Origin: Centropus unirufus
Taxonomy: Eukaryota; Chordata; Aves; Cuculiformes; Centropidae
Direction of reading: 5' to 3'
NCBI GenBank assembly: GCA_013397695.1
Contig: VYZI01000021.1
Coordinates: forward strand, 506,566 to 570,565
Length of the DNA: 64,000 nt
The notes below the pieces were generated by a model. The model ran no database searches. It was not told where the DNA came from and saw nothing but the letters and a program-made list of their open reading frames with translations. This document shows positions 14,801-25,725 of the stretch, piece by piece (position 1 is the first letter of the stretch; each line of letters opens with the position of its first letter). The position numbers and the translations under genes were made by a program.

Positions 14801-16099
14801 CATATTGGTACGGTACGAGAGCTTAGAAATAGTCTGAAGATAGGCTGTGAAGCCAATAACTTATATTGGTTTGCTGGAGATTGAAAAACTTGAGAAGGAG
14901 AGGAGTGACAAAAAGAGAGGAGTAACACATTAAAAGGGAGAGCATCCTTTGTGTTTCAGGTTGTGTTTCCATCAAGACCAAAGGACACATGGATGGAAAA
15001 TGTGAGAAAGTCTCTCTATATATGTTTGTGCTGTGTGGACACAAATAAATGCCTATGAAAGTTGTCATGCAGAATTAATTAAGATTGAAATACTGCTCTC
15101 AAAGTGAAGAGGAAAGTCTAAGGTAGATGGAATTGCCCATGGAGCCTGCAAAGAAGTGGGTGGAAAGGACCCTGGTGCACCCATGTGTTGGAGCCCAGGT
15201 GGGTCAGCCAAGGACTGTACCTGCTCTCAGAGTTTCATATATGCTTTACATAAACCTCCATGTTTTGAGGTCTGTTTGAAAGAACTGTCGGATTTGCTTG
15301 ATCCTTATAACCACAACTCTTTTGAATCTGAGTCATTGAAGGGTGCCTTAACAGAGGAACTTGGCGAAGAATGAGTGTCTGGGCGCGGCACCAAGCTGCC
15401 TTTTCACAGAGGTGGCTCATGTTCAGACCTGGAAGAGAAGTCACCAGAAGTGGAGGACTAGCTACTTGAGTCCACACAGAGATAAGAAATAGCCGTTTTT
15501 GTGTCTCCATGTTTTTAAATGATATGGGACTGATTCTCCCTTTGTTTACGTGTACTTCACAGCAGTCCACCATTTAAATCAATATCCTTCGTTGACTTTG
15601 ATGGATTCGCACCAAGCCAGGAGGGAGGGAGTCTCAGACTTTGTACATCCAGCCTATGCATTATCTTCTCTCACTATGAGACAAGTCTGCTAGAGAATGA
15701 CTTATCAGCCCTCCAGTGGCAAGGCTTTTTGATCTGGTTCTACCCTATCCGTACACTTCCCTCTGATCAAGCACATTGGGTAACTCATCAATATGTTTGG
15801 TTGACATCCAGGTTGCAACTGACTGCCTGACATGAAAGGCACTCTGTTTGGTCGTTACATGTCTTAATGATGAGTTTTCCAGTGTAAATTTTAAGCTTTG
15901 TTTATTTCCTTTTAATTGTCACAGAGCCCGGAAGCTATACAGGATTTATTCATAATTATTTTAGCAATGAGTCAACAAAGAAAGGAGTGAATCATATTGA
16001 CTAGCTGAGAATTTTGCTACCTTTATGAGGGCAACTTAGGAATAAAAAAAGAAGAGACAATACTTTGGCATTACTTAGTTGTTACAGCAAATGACTCAA

Positions 16100-16180
16100 C
16101 CACTACTGAATAATGTCAGTGTTATTATCATTTACAAAATGCTGGTGATGCAAATGAGGCTTTAGAAGCTTATGAAAATC
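16100..16180 (+). mobile_element. Weak MIR-like SINE relic
   Basis: The order of words (tattatcatttacaaaatg, then caaatgaggctttagaagc) resembles the core of MIR, where 'attattatccccattttacagatgaggaaactgaggc' is the usual pattern. The match is degraded and made by eye. It could be chance. Confidence 0.3.
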
Positions 16181-17999
16181 GAGGCCATTACCACAAATAG
16201 TCCAGGACCAGACTCAAATCAGTGTACCCTAGTTTTAAACCAAGGATTGAACAGCAAGAGGGACAAGAAATAGAAAAAGAGAGAAGAATTGCCATGACAT
16301 GATAAAAAGGGAGGAAGAAACTGTTGATGGAGAGGTGCAGGAAAGGACCTACCTCTAGGAAAAAGAGAGCCATGTGTGTGGAGGAGAAGAAGCTGATAGA
16401 AAATTGATGTTTGTGTTTTCCAGGCTGGAAGAGAAACCTGCTGATAAAGAGGGTGGCAAAAGTAAAAGGAGATATTTCTGTAATTTTGTTCTTGGAAACA
16501 AGAACAGACTGCAGACTGCAGTTCGACAGGTTGAGAGGAGATATGAGGAATTAATTTCACACCGGGTTAAAGTTTTGCATTTTGCTCTAACTTAAGTACT
16601 GGCACTGCATGTGGTTTATTCTGTTTGGAGTTTCATTTGTCCATTTACCTTCCACTGTCGTCATCTATGTCCAAACACGATCATATGCATCCAGGTTTCA
16701 GTAGTATTATCAAACCATGTTTTTAAGGATGCTGGATGTGATGGGAATCTGAAATGCAGAATTTGCAGTGTCACTGAACCCATCTCTTCTTCATCTGACC
16801 CCGAGGAGTCATTTGGAAATGAGACAATAATTGGTAAATTAGATTCATGAAATGTAACCATACAGCTTTCAGATTTCTGTTCATGTGATTGAAATGTGGT
16901 GGTTATTAGAAAAAGGGTGTTTTCATTGCACACAGTCTGTTACCAGCTCTATATGCTCTACCTAGGATTAGGAGGTTGAGTCTGGGTCTTTTTGCCTTGA
17001 CAATGTTACAAACAAGAGAGATTCTGCAATATGAAGCTAAAAGATGGGTGAATAATCATTGAATCAGTGATTTAAGCAAAAAAGTTGGGGCTTTTCCAGA
17101 TTCTAAAACAGGGGCCAATGCAGATGTGACCCATCATGAGGTAGAAGGTTGATGTATGAAAAAAGCAGAATTATTATTGTTCCCTCCTCTTCTGCCCTAC
17201 CTCATGGTTTTGCTGTGCTTGCAAGGGTAACAAGCTGAAATACGTGTATAGGAGAGGAGCAGACATGACTAAGAGACACAAGGGAGTGAATATGAAGAGG
17301 AAGAAGTTGCTGGTTTGAGACAGCCACTTTTCTGACTGAGTGCCCTTTAAGCACAGATCAAGTCAGCCATCCTGCAAAGGTTCAGATGAGGTTAAGTAAG
17401 ATCCCATCACAGATCCAAAGCTGCAACCCTTCTGCGTTGGCTCTTCCAGAGAAAAAGAAAACTTTCTGCTCTGGAGGCAATTTGTAAAGGTGAGTGCAGT
17501 GTCCCAGACTTACCCTCTTGTTAGTGCTCTAGTTTAGCCATCTACTACTACTATCATCAGCTGAAGCAGTGGGGCACTTCCAACCAGCTGCAAGTCAGAT
17601 ATTTTCTGATGTGGTTCATGTGTTATGCAGAACAACAGTGAAGGCATTGAGTTTGAAACACATTCCCTGTTTGTTAAATCTTGATGGACAAGAAGGAAGA
17701 TGGGGGATCTGCCCAACTCTCCTCCGGTGTCATGCAGCAAAATAGTGATCCCAAAACAAGGACTGCGAGATGTTTCATTTAAAACCAGAATTACTTCAGT
17801 GCTATGCACTCATATCCTTCCTGTAGATCCAGTACGGCTTTGAATGAATTCCCATCATGCTGTCAAGTCTGGTTATTTTGCTGTTGGGTCTTGCTGTGGC
17901 TCCTGCCTATATACTCCTTCAGAATTGTCTTGTTGGCTTGTTTTTATAAGTTAATGGTACAGGACGGGGGAGAATAAAAAAAGTGCGTGATACTTCTGG

Positions 18000-18265
18000 G
18001 AAGACAGTTTGCATGCACCTTGTCGGCAGGGCTGACTGCAACACAGCCGAGACAGATTAGCACACCGTTGCCTGCCTAAAACAAATAAACACCAGCTGTT
18101 TATCAGACAGGGCTTGCTTTCTCCAGGAGGAGGTAAACAGATTTATGCAGATGAACCTCCCAGGTGCCCTTGCAGCACCGCATCTTTCATGGCTACTCGG
18201 CCTTCCTTATGAGTTACAGCCAGGACAGATGAGCAAAGAGATGCAAGGTTAGCACAATAACACAG
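18000..18265. promoter_or_regulatory. Candidate intronic cis-regulatory element
   Basis: The stretch packs together two forkhead-like TAAACA words (18086-18091 and 18134-18139), E-boxes CAGCTG (18093-18098) and CAGGTG (18161-18166), and an octamer-like ATGCAGAT (18145-18152). It is non-repetitive and contains several CpGs in an otherwise CpG-poor intron. This is the texture of a conserved enhancer, but such motifs are short and common. Without a cross-species alignment it is only a candidate. Confidence 0.25.
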
Positions 18266-21200
18266 CCATTTGCACAGTCCTAGGGTGGTTTGTCATTGCT
18301 TTATGTTTAAAGCCCATATTTAATAGTAATGTAGAATTAATCGTAGTGCTGATCTCACTGTGAATTGAAGAATTTGAAGTAAACTTCAGTTTTTTAAACC
18401 TACAGCATGCAAAAAAGCAATTTATTATAACTCACTTATTATTCTATTTGTGCCTAAAATACCATGAAGCAAAATTTATGGGCATTTGATCTTGAGTTAA
18501 ATTATGATCAGCAAAAGTTCTTTTCTGACTCTACATTAAGATTGTCCAGTTTCTGTCAAACAGATTGATTTCATGAACCCTTTTTTTTTTTAATAGTCAT
18601 CCGCGTTTACTTTAAATCTAGCAGTACTATGTGAGTTCACTACCTCAAAAGGATTGCTTCTCCTGCAGTTCAACATGGTCTGCTACAATATCTCCTTAAA
18701 TCCTTCATATAAATTTCTTCTGAAGCTTCTCAGGTGACCCTAAGAACTTGCTGCAAATTCTGGTCTTGAAGACAGATGGGATATTATTTTAGTAATGTAG
18801 ACATAATTATACAGTCTGGATGCTGGCTCTCAGAAACGTCTCATCATTTATTAAGATGTTGTTGGAAGGAAAAATTGGGAGCTGAAAATCTCAAGCAAAC
18901 CCTGGGGAGTTCAGAAAGATAGGTTTGCTTCAGTTCTTGTGGTGTTACCACTTACGCATCAGAAGTGTAAATAATCTTGAATTGTATCACTGGTTATTCT
19001 GATACAGCTTCCTTTCTAACTTTATCTCACATCAAATGGGGCAACTGCATTGCAATTTCTACATTTCTGTTGGAATTCTGAGGTTTTTAAAATGTCCTTG
19101 GGCTCATCTTAAGATAATTTCCCTGCAGCTTTTTTGACTGCTGCTATTCAGGAGACCAAGAATGCAAATACATGTTTTGTCAACACAGGAAATTCTAGGT
19201 ACTGGAGTGATGAGTGCTATAGAAATGCTTGCCAACAGAAAGAGGAAAGAAGCCTTTTCCTCTGCTCTACTAAGTAAATTGGTGTCATTTGAGCTTTTCT
19301 TAGATTAGGACTTTTCTCACCCGAGTGCATCACTTAACATTTCAATACATAATATTTCAGATTACTCCAGGTACTCTTTAAACACTCAGCTAAACCACGT
19401 GGAGAAGTCAAGTCCACGTATGATTTGTTCTTCCTGGATGTCACTGCAGATTTAAAACCAAAGCCATTGCGGAGGTATCTACCATCCTATGCCTTAATGT
19501 TACTAGTACTATTAACATTGGTAACTAACAGTTTTCAGTCTACTGAACAATTAATGAAAAGGTCAATGGGAATTCTTTGTAGAGGTATTGTTCATTATGA
19601 GGCACATTGCTTTTGCAGTCTTGCAGCATCCGTCTTCCCAAACAATCAAAAGAGCCGGAGATGGCAGCTACTTAAACCTGCCTGTGATCTCCTTATTAGA
19701 AAGTTTAATTGTATGAAAGCCATTAGGATGTTTGTCTTCCAATCCATTGGGATTTTGATGCAATAAATGGTACCTGTGTTGTTGTGGGACATACACTCCC
19801 TTGGGTTGATGCTGGTGCTTACTTGGGTGCCTGGGTGATAGGAGATGGTGCCAGATTGTGACTGCTGTTAGAGATACTTTCCCGAAGCCAGTTTGAAACT
19901 CTTAGCCACCTCCACTTTGTGTATCCCCAGTGCCCCAGGGGGGCATAACTTTACAGCTCCTGTGGCACAAAGAAGAAATTGAAAAGAGTCAAAAGCAGTC
20001 TGGTTTGTGAGCAAGCATATGCAAGGCCAAGTTACGAGTGCCCCAGGGTAGGAGTGGAAATAGGGCACCGTTTCATCTAATGCTTCTGCTTGAGGAGGCC
20101 TTTAATGCATCACCTATTGCTTAGAGTCCTATAGAAGAATGTGTAGCTTTCGCTTCCCTGCCATGACCATCTGGCTGAAGCTGGGGATTGTCTGTGCTCC
20201 CAGAGTTCTCAAGGGAGGCAGTAAGCTCCAGTGAAGGGCAGTTTAGGGGAGATAAGTCCTGAGTAATGTGCCTCCAGAAGAAGCTATGGTGGCTGAGCAT
20301 CTCTAGCTGCTTCCAAATTAATTCCAGGCATTTAGAATGCCTCTTTGTATTGGCTGAGGAGCTATATGTGTTCTGTGATGGTGCTTAGAGCTAGCTGTGC
20401 TATAGTGTCATCCCCAAAGGAGAGCATGGAGACCCTGAAGCTCTTCCAGCAAAGAGTGACATTTAATAATGACCCAGCGTTTGTGGAGATCTTGCTAGTC
20501 ACTTATCTAAGCTAGTATGTGGGTAGATCTGGCCCTTATGAATGACCCTGTTTGCTGAGCAGACCAATATTCATAGGCCTCTGTACCTTTGTTAAATTAA
20601 TAGCTATTGCTCTTTCCATCCTTCCTGAAACCTCAGTTGCTATTCTCTGTCAGTTGTCACCATCCTAAATGTCAGTGGAAAGGATCATTGAAACTAATGG
20701 ACTGACTTTGTCTGTTGTGCCAGTGACTTTATCCAGGGATGACCTTGTTTCTGCAGTGAAGTGCATGTGTAGGAAATGGCTGCAGGGTCAGGGTCTCGCT
20801 GCAGGCCAGTGCTTGGCTTGTCCAGCCAGCTCCCGCTCATGCCTTAAGATGCATGGGATTCAGGGGTGCTCCTGCCCTTGGGAATGCTTTGGTGTTCACC
20901 CTCAAAAATCTGCCTCAGTTTGGGGTTAAAGCAATCCAAATTCAAATGCAAAACTCAACAGGACCTTCTAATCTCACCTAGCTTGGCACTGGAAGTATGT
21001 GACCTTTTCTGTGCCTTGCACAAGATGAATTATTTCCAGAAACATTCCAAAGAGAGATCTTTGTAACAGATTTTGCCCCAAAGGTACCTCTCCCTGAGGA
21101 TGAGCTGGCAGTGAGCTTTTAGTGAAAAACGTGATAAACCTCAAGTACTTTCCTTGCAGATGTTTTGCATGAGACTAGCTCTGTCCCAGAGATGGCTGCA

Positions 21201-21362
21201 TTCTGTGGGTGGGTAAAAAGATCCCTGTAGATATTTTTGCAAAGCAATTTCAGATCCTTTGCAGCTTGCTAGAAAATTAAATTAGCTGTTTTCCATTCCC
21301 TGAATTAACCCTGATTCATTCTTTCCTCAACCATCTCCCTCTTCCTCCCCTCCCTCCAACAG

Positions 21363-21493
21363 ATGTCCAGCATATTAAGAGGAGAGACATCGTTTTGAAG
21401 AGGGAGCTGGGAGAAGGTGCCTTTGGGAAGGTGTTCTTGGCCGAGTGTTACAACCTCAGCCCCACCAACGACAAAATGCTGGTGGCAGTGAAG
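21363..21493 (+). CDS. NTRK3: TrkC kinase exon 1: glycine loop and catalytic lysine
   Basis: This exon encodes the start of the intracellular tyrosine kinase domain of TrkC, the receptor for neurotrophin-3. Its first two bases (AT) complete a codon split by the intron (phase 1), consistent with the Tyr before VQHIKRRDIVLKRELGEG in known TrkC proteins. The 43 full codons carry the ATP-binding glycine loop GEGAFGKV (from 21410). They end exactly at the VAVK lysine (codon 21491-21493) that contacts ATP phosphates. The acceptor follows a C/T-rich tract ending AACAG, and the donor is AAG|GTAAAT (phase 0). Compared with the mammalian protein as I remember it, the one visible difference is Asn for Lys in SPTNDKML. 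The next exon continues the frame with ALKDPT. TrkA and TrkB differ clearly in this segment, so the paralogue call is firm. Confidence 0.97.
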
Positions 21494-24400
21494 GTAAATC
21501 CCAAGGGCAAATGGCAGAGAGTAGGGGAGGGTCTGGCCGGCAAAGTGAGGCTGGATGAGCTTGTGTGGGAAAGGGAAGCAGAGGAGGGCTGGGGGCCAGG
21601 GGCAGAGATTTATCTGATGCCGGAGGTTGCGGTAAATCCACTTAGTCACACAAAGTTTCAGTGTTTCGCTTCGAGGTCATGAATTCTCACCAATGCCAAA
21701 GCCTCTCTTCCTGCTTCGGCGGCCAGGAGACAGACTGGGAGGAGAAGCTGGTCTGGAAGCTGTAAGCTCCTGTGCAGCTGCAGCAGCGCAGATTGGAGTC
21801 CACCTTCCCTCAGCGAGGGACTGGGGCTCTTCTCTTTCTAGATTATACCTCTCTGTGGAACATGCAGAAGCTGAAAAAAAAAGGTGACCACAAAAAAAGA
21901 ACACTTCAAAACTAAGCACGACGAACCAATTTTCTAGGATCAATTTGCTGCAAGATGGGCAAAGGAACCCAACTCGACTCCACTCAGCTACTTGCTTGCC
22001 TAGCCACAGATTGCTCCTGTTTTGGTGATTTTGAGCCAACACAAGTTCAGCTTGGCTTGTGCTGTGCTATTTGCATCCTTGAGAGGGTCCTCATGTGATC
22101 TGTGCCCCATTAGTGTGACTCTGGGCAGAAGAGAGCACTCGGTGCAGAAGCGTTTTTCTCTCAAGTGGTACCAGTTGGCAGATACGCATAGTCTAATCCC
22201 TGGGAGTTAATTGATGCCTTCTAACTCCTTGGAAGGAGACCTGCATTGGAAGTGATGCTGTATAGGGAAAAAGGTTCCAGCATTCTCTCCAGGATGCTGG
22301 AGGCATCCAGTTACTTGAGAGATGTTTTAATCATTGGCAGTTCAAGCCTTTTTCTGTGCCCTTGTGCTCCGACTGTGAACTGCAAGATTGCACCTTTCAC
22401 CTCTGAGATTGGTTAAAGCTGAAGTAGCACAGCTACTCATATGACTAATTGCCTGATTATATGGCTGGTACCTGCCTATCTGTGTCAGCCATCCCTTATG
22501 CGATCCTGTCTCTCAAGTCTCTACTGAATATCATTTGCATGTAGGCAGAAACAGCATCTGAACTTGTTTCTGTTAATTGCTACTATGAGCTTACATCTCC
22601 AGAGTGCCTTTCATCCTGCAAGATCATACAGATCCAGCTTTGGAGCAGGGCCTTGAAATCTGGCTTTTTGCCATGTCTAGTGGGGGCAGGGTAAAATCCC
22701 TCTAATTTTGGCCACATTATAAGTCTTGGGAGGGAGGGGGGGAAATGGGAAGAAAGAAAGGCTTTACATATTAAGTTGAGATTTGGCTGCATTTCCTGAA
22801 GATCTCATACTCCAGATGGAGGCTGAGAACTACCTCCCTGGCCACTGCACTGTAGGACAGCAGCAGGACATGCTGGTTGGAGCAGCTGAATCTGCAACCC
22901 CGAGTCTGCCTGTGCTGTGCTTGCAGAAACTCCCTCCCAGGGCCAAAGAAAGTGGCTGTGTTACTCGTCAGTTAAATGGACTCAGATTTTCAGCGGATCT
23001 AAAGACTGCGGCTCCAGGAATAAGTTGTATTTTGATGTGATGGCATGGACAAGCTTCCTGTTTTATTCAGCTTGCTTCTAAAAACATCCTAAGAAATGCG
23101 CACAAACTATATTCAGTGAAGAGTGTTGAGGTTACAAAGTCAAGTTCCAGAAATGCTGGAGGGGCTGGTATTCAGGACATGTCCTCTGAACATGTATTTT
23201 TCATTTCTCTATGGGCTTCTCCATTTTGATGATCACTCCCGTGTCTGAGAGCTCCCTAGATGTGAGTGCACTCTTTTTCACAACCTCCCAGTGAGGTGCT
23301 GGGGTTGTATCATCCTCGTTTTGTAGAGGGCAGATGAAGAAGCAGGGAAACTGAGCTGAAAGGATCCACTTGGGTGGAAGATGGAGTTACTGACCTGCCT
23401 TTCCAGCCCCGTGGATGGCAGGTACCAGACTGACATTGAGCCCTGCTGCAGCAGCAAGCATGCGGCGCTTGGGCAGACCTGGCCCTGTTGTCACACGAGA
23501 GAGGATTTCCTTGGCAATAGTGGAACAACTGTTTCTTTGTGACAACGGCTGCAACCTGCAGATGCTGAGTGACTTGCCAGCTGTCACTTAGGAGTCACGT
23601 GATGGACAAACAAGCACAATCCACTCCAAACCTTCCTAGAAAAAAGCATTTCAGTGGTTTTGCCAATACATCTGTCTTTTCCTCTGGTCTTCTCTCCATG
23701 TTGTACTACTTCTAGTTGCTTTTGCCCTCATTTCTAAATGCTTGGCTGTGCAACCTTAGTAATGTGGGGGCTTTAATATAGTTTTTTTTATTACTATTGA
23801 TGTGTCATATTTACAGACTTACAGTCCTGACACCTTGTAGGAACGATGGTATATGAAGGAGAGAAAAACTAAACTCATGAAAGCTTGAAATATTAAACAT
23901 AACCACAAGAAAACGGGGGAGAAAGAGTGATGGTGAAGGAGACTCTTTTCCTGGGGAAAAATAGAGTAGCATCTACATTATGAAGATATTAAATGGCGAA
24001 AAGTAATTGGGTGCCTGAGATAAGGATGGATGCTTGGCCATCTGCACCATGTAACTAACATCCATCTAAATATCTCTAGTCAAGCTATCCCAGAGGACAT
24101 AGAATTGAAATAAAATTATGCCATGTGATTAGCAATCTGGGGGCAGAAGAAGGAGATGAAGCAGTGTCCAAAGGCTTGGATGTACCTTGCAGTACATCTC
24201 CTCCAAGGAGGAAAGCAGCTACTCTGGAGGTCTCACTATTGTGCTGTGCATAGCGTTACACCCAGCAGTGCCATGGACCATCCGGAATTGAATTAGCAGT
24301 GTGCTCTGCCCATTCTTCTGTACACAACTTTCCAATGTTTAACATTCCATTTTGGACATAAATTGGAGCCTGCACCTCCTGATGCCACCTCTTCTGTCAG

Positions 24401-25552
24401 CACGGGTAGAAACAAGGCACAAGGAAAAGGGGCAAGCATATGTGTGTAGGTAAGGGGAGAGCTATCAAGTGTTCCCCGCCACTGAGGGGGATCCAGTGCA
24501 CATCAGACTGATTCTGGGGATAACTGGGACAAGTTGTCTTGAATTCTTTTCAAATCCTCTTAAGGTTGCACATTTGAAGCCAGAACTGGTACTAAAAAGT
24601 CCTGGCACGTGGAGAATGAAGGGAATATATCTGAGGCCCAGCATCTCAAAATCAGATTTACCTCTTCGTTTCCTTAGATGTTTCCAAAGACCATGCTGTA
24701 TCTCCTGTCCATCTCATCTTCTCAGATATTCTGGACTTCAACTTTTTTACGAAGTGCTCATGGAATAGCCCTCCCTTGATGCCTTGAGATGACAACATGC
24801 TGCTTTCAAACTGCTCTCTGATGCAGCTCTACGATAATACACAAACAAGTGGCCCTCAGCTTTGGAGGAACTCTCCCCAGTCACTGACTGCACCCACAAT
24901 ATCATCTTCATAGCACCCCTGTGACGTTGGTCTGGTATGCTCAGCCAGGAGCCTGCAAGCTATTCTGCCATGGCAATGTGGAGGATGAGATATTCTAAGG
25001 ATAGTGATTTCAGCATCATTCTGCCAAGGGAGCTGTTCTAAACAGCGGGGAATAAAAACATGATTTTAAAAATTATGAGAAAAGACTTGACAGTGTCCTT
25101 CTTCAGAGGCAGTTTGAAAAATCCACACAATAACTGCACAGCCAGGCAAATCCATCTTCTGAATAAAGGCAGTGTAGTCAGCTATTTCAAAATAAAAGAC
25201 AGATAGCAAGGACTGGCTGGCTCAGAAATTTAATAATAATGAGATATGAAGCCATTCACCCCTAGGTCGCCAGTACAAATCCTACCCAAGCTGGGAATAA
25301 TTGGAAGCTATTACCCTCTGCGGTATGTTTGCTGCTGCCTGGGAAATGAGTTGGGGAACCCACTGGGCTGGTAACTACATGACCAAAATGCCAAGCTGGT
25401 GCCACTGGAACCCACCACCCACCTTCCCAGTGCAACTGGGATGGCAACAGCAGTTCCTCTACCCTCCCTCATTTCCTCTGCAGTGTTGTGACCATTTTTT
25501 TCTGGCTTTACCTCAACCTGAGCCCACCCTGTATCTGTACCCATTCTTTCAG
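21494..25552 (+). other. NTRK3: NTRK3 intron between kinase exons 1 and 2
   Basis: Phase 0 intron of 4059 bp with donor GTAAAT and acceptor TTTCAG. It contains a MIR-like SINE relic near 23.3 kb. I see no additional exon, gene or long tandem repeat in it. Confidence 0.93.
23279..23362 (+). mobile_element. MIR-like SINE relic
   Basis: The segment reads 'cacaacctcccagtgaggt', then 'catcctcgttttgtagaggg' and 'agggaaactgagctgaaagg', in the order of the MIR core (CACAACAACCCTATGAGGT, TATCCCCATTTTACAGATG, GGAAACTGAGGC). A further MIR-like phrase, gagtgacttgccagctgtca, occurs about 200 bp downstream near 23568, so the copy may be interrupted. Matching was by eye, and the edges are approximate. Confidence 0.55.
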
Positions 25553-25725
25553 GCGCTGAAAGATCCCACCTTGGCTGCCCGCAAGGATTTCCAGAGGGAA
25601 GCAGAGCTGCTCACCAACCTGCAACATGAGCACATTGTCAAGTTTTACGGTGTGTGTGGCGATGGTGACCCACTCATCATGGTCTTCGAGTACATGAAGC
25701 ATGGGGACCTGAACAAGTTCCTGAG
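25553..25725 (+). CDS. NTRK3: TrkC kinase exon 2: alpha-C helix and hinge
   Basis: Encodes 57 residues plus the first two bases of an arginine codon, continuing directly from the VAVK lysine: ALKDPTLAARKDFQRE then LLTNLQHEHIVKFYGVCGDG and VFEYMKHGDLNKFLR. It supplies the N-lobe beta-3 end and the alpha-C helix, with the glutamate of QRE (codon 25598-25600) that pairs with the catalytic lysine. It also supplies the gatekeeper Phe and hinge of VFEYM. The acceptor is CCATTCTTTCAG, and the donor is GAG|GTATGT, leaving a phase 2 junction. All visible residues agree with mammalian TrkC as I know it. The frame stays open some way upstream into the intron, but that extension has no kinase similarity and is not part of the exon. 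Confidence 0.98.

Larger units (their letters stand above)
1..21362 (+). other. NTRK3: NTRK3 intron upstream of the first kinase exon (3' part)
   Basis: This stretch precedes the first recognisable TrkC exon and ends in a pyrimidine-rich tract and the acceptor AACAG at 21358-21362. I looked for the preceding juxtamembrane exon (Shc-site Asn-Pro-Gln-Tyr region) and for the exons that encode the tail of the kinase-less TrkC isoform, and saw neither, so the window starts inside that intron. Open frames here are short, overlap on both strands and resemble no family I know. Identifiable contents are a decayed CR1-type LINE near 7.3-7.6 kb, a weak MIR-like relic near 16.1 kb, a homopurine tract at 6699-6753 and an element rich in transcription-factor-like motifs near 18.0-18.3 kb. 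The rest is unremarkable unique intron sequence. Confidence 0.8.

Noticed and set aside
25301..25552. Upstream extension of the frame of kinase exon 2 beginning at an ATG.
   Set aside because: The region lacks kinase similarity and is followed by a clear polypyrimidine tract and CAG acceptor at 25552. It is intron that happens to stay open.
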